From Xiashengella succiniciproducens (GTDB taxonomy: Bacteria > Bacteroidota > Bacteroidia > Bacteroidales > Marinilabiliaceae), in the NCBI RefSeq assembly GCF_023674465.1, contig NZ_CP098400.1:2384801-2448800 (forward strand): a stretch of 64,000 nt of DNA. Reading direction: 5' to 3'. Below are positions 16,580-24,463 of this stretch, piece by piece. How positions within the stretch are numbered: position 1 is the first letter of the stretch; the number at the start of each line of letters is the position of its first letter. The notes under the pieces are model-generated. The model did not search any database, was not told the origin of the DNA, and saw only the letters and a program-made list of their open reading frames with translations. Made by a program: the position numbers and the translations under genes.

Positions 16580-17950
16580 TTATTTTTCTATTGTCCACCA
16601 GTCGAAGTTAAACAACTCGCCATCACCACCTCTAAACACAAGGTAGATATCATTGATTCCCTGAGCTTTGGCCATCTTGCCTGAAACAATCTTCCAGGTT
16701 TCCTTACATCCGGTATTATCGACATTCAGGGTTGCAATGAGTTTTCCGTCAACACCACCTAGTCTCACTTCTATCCTGCCACCCTTGGTGTCAGAAGAAA
16801 CGCTTGCAAGGAAACGCTTACCGCCCTTTTCCAGGTCAACGCTCTTAATCTTAATATAGTCACCGTTGTGAATATTAGTGACATAGACACCTGTAACACC
16901 GCTCTTCGCAGTCTTAACACCCTCAGACCAGGCAATTGTTTCAGCCTCCACCCTCTTGAATGGATTCAAAGGCTTTACGCTCTTTATGTTACCTTCAATA
17001 GTGGGAGTAATCATAGGAATAGTACCGTCTTCGTTGTAGCTAAACTCCTCAGCCGCTGTTGACCGCTTGAAGCCTTCGTTTGACAGCCCTTGAGTGTGGT
17101 ATATGAAATAGGACTTACCTTTGAAATCAATGACACCACCATGGTTAGTAAAGGCCAGGTGATCTGCCCTGTCCATTACAAAACCTCTGAATGTCCATGG
17201 ACCATCAGGAGTCGGAGCTGTTGAGTAGGCTATTTTTTCAGGAATACCGGAGGCTGCATAGATCAGGTAATACAGACCATTGCGTTTGTAAAACCAGGGA
17301 CCTTCAGTATAAGCACAACGTTCGGTACCATCAGGACCAGCTACGCTACCAAAAGCCTCAGTAGTCATTTCTACAGCAAAGATTCCGTTCTTACCCACAC
17401 TCCTGTCGTACGAAATCATGTCTTCGTTGAGTCTTACATACAGTAAGTTTGGATTGCCCCAGAACAGGTAAGCTTGACCGTCGTCATCAATAAAGACAGT
17501 AGGGTCGATATCCTGCCATACATTTTCAGTATCCAGGATAAGTCTGTGACCCAATGGATCATGGAAGGGACCATAGGGCGAATCGGCCACCAGCACTGAG
17601 ATTCCTTCGCCGTGAATAGGCACATACAGATAGAATTTGCCATTGCGTTCAATAGCCTGAGGTGCCCATGCACCGTTGGTGCGCTCACACCAACCAAAAT
17701 CCTTCAAAGAGGCTACTGCGCCATGATCGGTCCAGTTGACCATATCCTCAGATGAGAAAAGCATCCAGTCGTACATTGTAAAGAAGTTGTTGACAGTCTC
17801 ATCCTCATCGTGGCTGGTGTAAATAAAGACCTTGTCCCCATATACCATCGGGGCAGGATCTGCCGCAAAGGATGTCTGAATTATAGGGTTTTGGGCATTT
17901 AGTGCTGTGATACAAAAAAGCGATAACGCAATAGTTCTGATTCTCATCAT
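16580..17950 (-). CDS. GH43 arabinofuranosidase/xylosidase with C-terminal CBM6
   Basis: The 456-residue exported enzyme (signal peptide 1-19, LNAQ) has a five-bladed GH43 propeller with the three family acids: Asp31 in ADPAPM, Asp149 in DIDPTV and Glu216 in YTEGPW. From about residue 330 a CBM6-like beta-sandwich (FKRVEAETIAWSEGVKT ... FNFDWWTIEK) follows, a module that binds xylan or its ends. It is a paralogue of the GH43 at 22968-24350, with the same domain order and very similar signature blocks. It starts 23 bases after GH95 and is followed immediately by GH31, so these are translated as one unit. Whether it removes arabinose or xylose cannot be decided here. Confidence 0.93.
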   Translation of the reverse strand: MMRIRTIALSLFCITALNAQNPIIQTSFAADPAPMVYGDKVFIYTSHDEDETVNNFFTMYDWMLFSSEDMVNWTDHGAVASLKDFGWCERTNGAWAPQAIERNGKFYLYVPIHGEGISVLVADSPYGPFHDPLGHRLILDTENVWQDIDPTVFIDDDGQAYLFWGNPNLLYVRLNEDMISYDRSVGKNGIFAVEMTTEAFGSVAGPDGTERCAYTEGPWFYKRNGLYYLIYAASGIPEKIAYSTAPTPDGPWTFRGFVMDRADHLAFTNHGGVIDFKGKSYFIYHTQGLSNEGFKRSTAAEEFSYNEDGTIPMITPTIEGNIKSVKPLNPFKRVEAETIAWSEGVKTAKSGVTGVYVTNIHNGDYIKIKSVDLEKGGKRFLASVSSDTKGGRIEVRLGGVDGKLIATLNVDNTGCKETWKIVSGKMAKAQGINDIYLVFRGGDGELFNFDWWTIEK

Positions 17951-17973
17951 TTAGTTATTAATAGATTAGTATC

Positions 17974-20451
17974 TTATTTCGCAGTAAGAATAATTGTATC
18001 TCCCTGACTTGTTTCAATATCATATAAGTAGTATTCAGGCAGATCAAAAGCCTTAAGAGAAGCTTCAGGGGATATCAAAGGTTGCTTGACAGCAGGCCTT
18101 TGATAGAAAGGATTGGGGTTTTCGCCCTGGGCTTCAGCAAACTTACCTTTTGCAGTAAGCTGATTAGCCGACCTAATTCTAAGATTACCTCCAAGCCTGG
18201 ACTTGATAACGGCCTTTACGACCTTGTGATCTTCCCAAATAAGTTCTACAATCTCAAATCCACCTCTTGCCCTTAGACCAGTGACCTTACCAGCAGGCCA
18301 TACGTCAGGCAGTGCAGGAATAAGATGGATGGCACCATCATGGCTTTGCATCAGCATCTCAGCAAGACCTGAAGTGAATCCAAAATTTCCGTCAATCTGG
18401 AATGGTGGGTGGGCATCAAACATATTGGCATAGGTACCACCAGCTTCACCAAAACCCCTTCCCTGTCCGTTATCTCGTCCGACAAGCTTGATTTGCTCCT
18501 TTATCAAATCATAGACATGATTACCATCTAGTAGCCTTGCCCACAGGTTTATCTTCCAGTTGACAGACCAACCTGTGGACGGGTCACCACGATGTATCAA
18601 CGTGGTTCTAGCTGCATCAGCAAGTTCAGGAGTACTCAATGGAGTTATCTGATTGGATGGGAACATACCATAGAGGTGAGATACATGACGGTGTTTGTCA
18701 TTTGGATTATCCCAGTCGTACATCCACTCTTGCAATTGTCCATGCTTACCAATCTGCATAGGAGGCAACTTGGCAAGGGCTGTTTCCATCCTTTCCTTCA
18801 ATGGTTCATCAATACCAAGGATCTCCGCTGCCTTGAGAGTTTTTTGCATAATGTCGGCAACAAGCTGATTGTCCATAGTAGTACCTGCTGACATTGAAGA
18901 CTGATAATGGTCCGCAGGAGAGTTCTCCGGGGAGTTGGATGGTACAATTACAAGCCAGCCTGTTTCCGGATGTTCCTGCAGTACATCAAGGCAAAACTCG
19001 GCAGCACCTTTCATCACCGGATAGACCGAGCGCAAATACTCAGTATCACCACTAAATTCATACTTATCAAACAGGTGTTGGCTCAACCATACACCACCCA
19101 TGGGCCACATGCCCCAGTATGCTCCGTCTACAGGACCTGTGATTCTCCAGATATCTGTATTGTGATGGGCTACCCATCCACCTGCTCCATACATTGTCTT
19201 TGCAGTTACAGATCCCGCTTCAGCCAGCTCGTGAATCATCTGGATAAGTGGCTCATGCAACTCAGGCAGGTTGGTTGGTTCAGCAGGCCAATAATTCATC
19301 TCTGCATTGATATTGATAGTATACTTGCTATCCCATGCAGGGAATAGCTGATCAGTCCAGATACCCTGCAGATTGGCAGCCTGAGTTCCAGGCTGAGATG
19401 AACTGATAAGCAAATAACGTCCATATTGGAAGTAAAGAGCTGCCAGAGAAGGGTCATTGCCATATCTGAACTGCTCTATTCTAACATCAGTTGTATTCTT
19501 TACAGAATCTGTCCTTCCAAGGTCAAGAGTGACCCTATTGAACAGGTTCTGATAGAAAGCAGTGTGATCTTTTTGCATCGCCCTGAAATCACGGCCTTCA
19601 GCCTTGCCGAGATACTCCATAGCCTGTGCATAGGCATCCCCGCTAATATCCTTGTAATTGACAAAACCTGTTCCTATCGATACCAGGATAGTTGCGCTGT
19701 TGGAATTTGCCAGTGACACAGATGCCTCATCAGATGACAGTTCACCACCCTCATTAATCACCTTTGCAAGTACAACAAACGCAAGAGTATCACCCTTGAC
19801 ACCCTCAAATCCGCTTGTAAAACCACTCATACTAAGCAGGTTGTCAGCCTCGGCCTTAACAGTGACATCACCAGGCCTGTCCATGCTCATCTTGAAAGCA
19901 ATAGAGCCTGGCTTGTCAGCCGTCAGTCTGATTACAATAACTCCATCAGAAAAAGAAGAAAACACCTCACGTTTGTAGCTAACCTCACCAACCTTATAGG
20001 TAGTTGTCGCCACTGCACGCTCTATATCCAGATCCCTATAAAATGCAGTAAAATCGTCGTGACCATCAAACTTAAGTCTGAGATTTCCGGCAGTCTGATA
20101 GGGCATTCCGTGAGATTTCTTAGAGATAACCCTGGCATTTACCAAATCCTGCGCTTCATTATACTTACCTTCGAAAATCATCTGCCTGATTGCAGGCAGC
20201 GCTTCAAGTGCTTCAGGATTATCATTATTATTTGGGCTACCTGCCCAAATAGTATTCTCATTAAGCTGTATCAGTTCATCGCCTGGAACACCGAAGACCA
20301 TTGCTCCGAGCCGACCGTTGCCTACCGGCAAGGCCTCAACCCATTTGGAGGCTGGTTCATCATACCACAGCTTCAAATCACCGGTCTCATTCGGACTTGT
20401 ACATGACCCGGCAAGAATAAACAGGCACAGGGCCCTGAATACATTTCTCAT
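17974..20451 (-). CDS. GH95 alpha-L-galactosidase or alpha-L-fucosidase, lipoprotein
   Basis: The 825-residue lipoprotein (signal ending LAGSC, Cys17) shows the GH95 layout of an N-terminal beta domain (LPVGNGRLGAMVFG, 41-54), a linker and an (alpha/alpha)6 barrel. The inverting catalytic Asn pair is visible as Asn380 and Asn382 in TININAEMNYW, and a conserved SPEN motif carries Glu509, the probable general acid. The residue two before the first Asn is Thr378. In alpha-1,2-L-fucosidases such as Bifidobacterium AfcA this position is His, whereas the Bacteroides alpha-L-galactosidase of the complex-xylan locus has Thr. This favours L-galactose as substrate, as in cereal glucuronoarabinoxylan. 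The gene is 10 bases downstream of GH31. Confidence 0.93.
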   Translation of the reverse strand: MRNVFRALCLFILAGSCTSPNETGDLKLWYDEPASKWVEALPVGNGRLGAMVFGVPGDELIQLNENTIWAGSPNNNDNPEALEALPAIRQMIFEGKYNEAQDLVNARVISKKSHGMPYQTAGNLRLKFDGHDDFTAFYRDLDIERAVATTTYKVGEVSYKREVFSSFSDGVIVIRLTADKPGSIAFKMSMDRPGDVTVKAEADNLLSMSGFTSGFEGVKGDTLAFVVLAKVINEGGELSSDEASVSLANSNSATILVSIGTGFVNYKDISGDAYAQAMEYLGKAEGRDFRAMQKDHTAFYQNLFNRVTLDLGRTDSVKNTTDVRIEQFRYGNDPSLAALYFQYGRYLLISSSQPGTQAANLQGIWTDQLFPAWDSKYTININAEMNYWPAEPTNLPELHEPLIQMIHELAEAGSVTAKTMYGAGGWVAHHNTDIWRITGPVDGAYWGMWPMGGVWLSQHLFDKYEFSGDTEYLRSVYPVMKGAAEFCLDVLQEHPETGWLVIVPSNSPENSPADHYQSSMSAGTTMDNQLVADIMQKTLKAAEILGIDEPLKERMETALAKLPPMQIGKHGQLQEWMYDWDNPNDKHRHVSHLYGMFPSNQITPLSTPELADAARTTLIHRGDPSTGWSVNWKINLWARLLDGNHVYDLIKEQIKLVGRDNGQGRGFGEAGGTYANMFDAHPPFQIDGNFGFTSGLAEMLMQSHDGAIHLIPALPDVWPAGKVTGLRARGGFEIVELIWEDHKVVKAVIKSRLGGNLRIRSANQLTAKGKFAEAQGENPNPFYQRPAVKQPLISPEASLKAFDLPEYYLYDIETSQGDTIILTAK

Positions 20452-20461
20452 GGTATTTAGT

Positions 20462-22933
20462 TTAAAACTTTACTTTTAGCTTCTTTCCAGAGTAGCTTAC
20501 AACCTTGTCAACTCCAGTCTTTGAGTCTGATGCGGTTGCAGGATTAATCCTTACTATACTGAACTTCCGTTCTGCCAGCATTCCGGGAAACTCACCCTTG
20601 CGGGTATCGATTGTAAGTTCCTTCTTGTTGTCATCCCAGAAGAATCTTATAGTAGAATAGACTCCCTTCTCATAGTTGTAATTATCCCCCTCATCTTCAT
20701 ACAGCACAAACTCTGCATCTGCACCTTCATATACCCGGATCTCAAGTTCATCCCATAGCTTTTCTTCAGCATATTGCACCTTCGGACCAATAGGAATGAT
20801 GCTTCCGGCTTTAATATAAAAGGGGATCTTATCAATGGTTGTCTCAACGGTAATTTCCCTACCGCCTTCAAATATCACATTGCTATAATAGTCATACCAA
20901 TTAGCACCTGCAGGCAGGTATACGTTGTAACTCTTTGCAGCTGTAAAGTCCACGTCGATGTTTTCTGCATCAAACTTACCCCCAACCCTGTTCCATCCTT
21001 CTTCTGTCTTGGCATCGTCAATATTCTCAGGTGTATATTGAGCATAGACGACCGGAGCAACAAGAATAGAACGACCAAACATATACTCGTAAGGAAGATC
21101 CCAGACTTTCTTGTCATGGGCGAAGTCCATGACAAGAGCTCTCATAAATGAAGCCTGCTTGTCGGTAACCTCCCATGCAGTAGAGTAAATGTAAGGAAGC
21201 AATGCGTAACGCAAGTTAATTGCTTTTTCCAAAGCATCATATATTGGTTCGCCCTTGCTGCCATATTGATAAATTTCTCTTGGTACATCAGTTCCGTGTG
21301 ACCTCATCATTGGAGTAAAGACAGCAAACTGCATCCAGCGTACAAAGATTTCCTGGAAAAGTGGATTCTTCGCACCACTTCCGTCATTCCAGCCCCTATT
21401 GTATGCACCGGCAAAGAAACCGCCAATATCACTGTTCCAATGAGGTATCCCGGTAAGTGAGAAGTTCAATCCAGCCGGCACCTGCTTACGGAAGTTATCC
21501 CAGGTAGTAAAGACGTCACCAGACCATACGCTGGCACCATATCTTTGTTGTCCTGCAAATGCTGAACGAGTAAGAACCAACACCCTCTTATCAGAAGAAA
21601 CAGCCCTTTGGTTATCATAAACGCCCCCAACTGTCACAAGTGGGAAGGCATTCCTTACCTTACGGAAAGAACCAAGATAGGTGGGATTGTCAAGATCCTC
21701 AGGCCTTGCACTCAGGTGGTCGGGCTCGGTTGAGTCCATCCACCATGCATCAATTCCTAGGTCAAACAAACCTTCTTTCAGGTGTTTCCAGTAGATCTCC
21801 CTTGCTTTGGGATTAAAGGCATCATATACTCGCACCCCGGAAGGATAGTCCATATTCGGTGGCCAGGCTGTCAGGCCTGATTCAGGCCAGGTATTGAAGG
21901 AGTAAAGACCATTGATCTTTTGAAGTTCCCTGTACTGCTTTGTAGCAGGACCAAAAGAAGCCCAGATTGAGATCATAATCTTTGCATTCATACTGTGGAT
22001 CTCATCGATCATGCCCTTGCCATCGGGGAAGTCGTCACTCAGAAACTCCATAGCATTCCACAGGTAGTTGTTTCCCCAGTACTGCCAGTCCTGAACTATT
22101 CCGTCAAGCGGCACTCCCAGTTCACGGTATTTCTTAACAACACCAACTGTTTCAAACTGGCTCTTGTACCTTTCCTTGCTTTGAAAAAAACCATAACTCC
22201 ACAGTGGAAACATGGGAACCTGACCTGTAAGGTCTCTCATTTCTGCAACAACGCCATCGGCATTGCCACCGACCATAAAGTAATAGTCTATGCCCTCTCC
22301 TACTTCTGAACTGAAAGAGGTCTCAGACTTATCATCTTTAAAAACAGTTGGTGAATAATTATCCCAGAAAAGACCATAACCTTTAACAGACTGGAAGAAT
22401 GTGACGAAGTCCCAGGTGTTGTTCTGAACCATGTAAACTTCCTGATTGCGCTGGGACATCTTGTTGTTTTGCAAAATACCAAGGCCGTAGATTGCCTCCT
22501 CAGGCTCAAGAGCAAAACCTTGCTTTACGCTAAAAGTCTTGGTTCCTGCATCATTGAACTCAGTAAAAGAAGCAGAACCTGGTTTTTCAGCCATAAGCAC
22601 CTTTCCGGCAGCATCATAAAAGGTCAAAGCCTCAGACTTTAGGTCAAGAGCCACCTTGAGCTTTCCGGTGGAAAGCTCAAGGAAGTCCCCTGTATTTACT
22701 ACTGTAGTCTTAACGGACTCAGGTTTTTTGATAACAGACAGACTCTCCTTTTTGAAAGCATGTCCGGCAGGAGTCTTAACAATTCTTACAATAGCAGGGC
22801 TGTAATAGTCAATATGTATCTCAGCGTCATCGAATTTTACGCTTACCCCCTGTTTTGTCTGGGTGATTGTTTGTGCCATGCCCTGCATGAAAATCATGCA
22901 GGACAGTATCATGGCAAAGCAAATCTTTTTCAT
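20462..22933 (-). CDS. GH31 alpha-xylosidase/alpha-glucosidase without PA14 insert
   Basis: The 823-residue enzyme has a signal peptide (1-20, QGMAQ), a galactose-mutarotase-like N-domain and the GH31 barrel. Nucleophile Asp400 sits in WWMDSTEPD and acid/base Asp473 in WSGDVF. It is related to the GH31 at 13957-16578 over the barrel and the C-terminal end (both have LYEDEGD and EFPGML-type blocks), but it lacks the PA14 module. Near 345-370 it has a longer loop (WPESGLTAWPPNMDYP) where the other has a shorter one, so the active-site mouths differ. It follows the GH43 gene by 34 bases. Substrate is probably an alpha-linked xylose or glucose unit; unproven. Confidence 0.93.
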   Translation of the reverse strand: MKKICFAMILSCMIFMQGMAQTITQTKQGVSVKFDDAEIHIDYYSPAIVRIVKTPAGHAFKKESLSVIKKPESVKTTVVNTGDFLELSTGKLKVALDLKSEALTFYDAAGKVLMAEKPGSASFTEFNDAGTKTFSVKQGFALEPEEAIYGLGILQNNKMSQRNQEVYMVQNNTWDFVTFFQSVKGYGLFWDNYSPTVFKDDKSETSFSSEVGEGIDYYFMVGGNADGVVAEMRDLTGQVPMFPLWSYGFFQSKERYKSQFETVGVVKKYRELGVPLDGIVQDWQYWGNNYLWNAMEFLSDDFPDGKGMIDEIHSMNAKIMISIWASFGPATKQYRELQKINGLYSFNTWPESGLTAWPPNMDYPSGVRVYDAFNPKAREIYWKHLKEGLFDLGIDAWWMDSTEPDHLSARPEDLDNPTYLGSFRKVRNAFPLVTVGGVYDNQRAVSSDKRVLVLTRSAFAGQQRYGASVWSGDVFTTWDNFRKQVPAGLNFSLTGIPHWNSDIGGFFAGAYNRGWNDGSGAKNPLFQEIFVRWMQFAVFTPMMRSHGTDVPREIYQYGSKGEPIYDALEKAINLRYALLPYIYSTAWEVTDKQASFMRALVMDFAHDKKVWDLPYEYMFGRSILVAPVVYAQYTPENIDDAKTEEGWNRVGGKFDAENIDVDFTAAKSYNVYLPAGANWYDYYSNVIFEGGREITVETTIDKIPFYIKAGSIIPIGPKVQYAEEKLWDELEIRVYEGADAEFVLYEDEGDNYNYEKGVYSTIRFFWDDNKKELTIDTRKGEFPGMLAERKFSIVRINPATASDSKTGVDKVVSYSGKKLKVKF

Positions 22934-22967
22934 TTTTTTTGTATTTTAAAGATTATCTGTCAATAGT

Positions 22968-24350
22968 TTACTTCCTGGTAAACTGCCACCAGTCGAAGTG
23001 GAAAAGATCCTTGTCTCCCTTGAATACAAAGTACAGATCATGAACTCCGCTTACCTTCTTTACGGGAGCCTCATAAATCTGCCAGATACCTGACTTACGC
23101 GCAGGATTGATGTCAACAGTAGCAATGACCTTTCCGTCAACACCGTTGATACGAACCTCTATTTTACCACCATATACTGGTGAAGCGCTAACCTGAATCT
23201 TGCCGGCACCGGGTCCGAAATCAACACCCTGCACTTTTATGAAGTCACCATTGTTAATAAAGGTAACAAACCTGCGGTCAGCAATCTTCTTGCCTCTTGC
23301 CCAGTCGAAGTCACCTTCCCACTCAGTTTCAAACTGCACCTTTACACCTTCGCTCCATGCCATTGTTTCAGCTTCTACCCTGGCAAAAGGGTTAACCCAG
23401 TGTACCTGTTTTGGGCCTTCAACCGAGAAGTAATGCCTGTTTTGGATTGTGCCGTCCTCGTTGTAAACCATTTCGTCGAGGTCAACTGAGCGACGTTCGT
23501 AAAACTTTGGGGTAATCTTCTTGAGCAGGTCGTAGTTTTGTCCGAAAACATAGGACTTACCTTTATAATCAACAATACCGGGGTGATTACCGCGGGTCAG
23601 TTCGGATGCATCAATGATCATACCCTTGTATTCCCATGCACCGAAGGGCTTAGTGCTCATTGCATAACCAATACCTTCAGGGCAGCAGGTAGAAGCATAT
23701 GCAAGGTAATACATACCATTACGCTTCCATACCCATGGACCTTCCTGATAGTTGGCCGGGGTTGTTGGGTCAACCATGATCTCACCAGAATAAGAAATCA
23801 TGTCATCATTTAGTTTTACGTAATACAGTTTGGGGTTACCCCAGTACAGATAAGCCTGACCGTCATCGTCAATCAGGACTGTAGGGTCAATATCGTGATT
23901 ACTGTTCTGGATAAGCGGCTTTCCAATTGGGTCAACAAAAGGACCATAGGGAGAGTCTGATACCAGTACACCAATTCCAATACCATTGGGTACAGGGCAA
24001 TACATATAGAACTTGCCGTTACGTTCAATACACTGAGCAGCCCATGCCCCGTTATCATAAGGCACCCATGCAAAATTCTTTAGTGAGGCAACCGGTCCGT
24101 GATCAGTCCAGTTAACCATATCTGTTGAAGTATAGAGGAGCCAGTCAAACATCTTAAATCCCATTGCATCATCCTCATCATGACCTGTGTATAGGAACAC
24201 AGTATCATTGTGCAGCATCGGCGACGGGTCGGCTGTATATTTTGTAGAAATTATTGGTCTCTGGGGAGGGATGGAATGTTGGGCATTTAAACCAACAAAG
24301 AAACCTGCAAATACAAACCCTGCAAGGATAGCAATCCTACTTCTTCTCAT
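22968..24350 (-). CDS. GH43 arabinofuranosidase/xylosidase with C-terminal CBM6
   Basis: The 460-residue exported protein has a signal peptide (1-23, VGLNAQ) and a GH43 propeller with Asp41 in ADPSPM, Asp155 in DIDPTV and Glu203 in YQEGPW. A CBM6-like module runs from about 330 to the end (FARVEAETMAWSEGVKV ... FHFDWWQFTRK). It is a paralogue of the GH43 at 16580-17950 and, like it, is followed by a GH31 gene. It is the first gene after the hairpin at 24423-24456 and so probably opens the unit GH43-GH31-GH95-GH43-GH31-GH97. Members of this type release L-arabinofuranose or D-xylose from xylan; which one is not visible. Confidence 0.93.
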   Translation of the reverse strand: MRRSRIAILAGFVFAGFFVGLNAQHSIPPQRPIISTKYTADPSPMLHNDTVFLYTGHDEDDAMGFKMFDWLLYTSTDMVNWTDHGPVASLKNFAWVPYDNGAWAAQCIERNGKFYMYCPVPNGIGIGVLVSDSPYGPFVDPIGKPLIQNSNHDIDPTVLIDDDGQAYLYWGNPKLYYVKLNDDMISYSGEIMVDPTTPANYQEGPWVWKRNGMYYLAYASTCCPEGIGYAMSTKPFGAWEYKGMIIDASELTRGNHPGIVDYKGKSYVFGQNYDLLKKITPKFYERRSVDLDEMVYNEDGTIQNRHYFSVEGPKQVHWVNPFARVEAETMAWSEGVKVQFETEWEGDFDWARGKKIADRRFVTFINNGDFIKVQGVDFGPGAGKIQVSASPVYGGKIEVRINGVDGKVIATVDINPARKSGIWQIYEAPVKKVSGVHDLYFVFKGDKDLFHFDWWQFTRK

Positions 24351-24422
24351 CGTATCAGTATTTATTAATTAGAAATGTGGATAACATAACATTCTGAAAC
24401 AACAAGTGCGTCAGAAGGAAAA

Positions 24423-24456
24423 TAAGTCCATGGAATCGAGCGATCCCATGGACTTA
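24423..24456 (-). terminator. Hairpin terminator after GH115
   Basis: Arms TAAGTCCATGG (24423-24433) and CCATGGACTTA (24446-24456) pair perfectly and the inner ATCG/CGAT continues the stem after one mismatch. It begins eight bases past the GH115 stop and ends the CE6-hydrolase-GH115 unit. The rest of the 113-base gap must contain the start signals for the following GH43; no clear -7 box is seen. Confidence 0.7.
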
Positions 24457-24463
24457 CTAGAAA

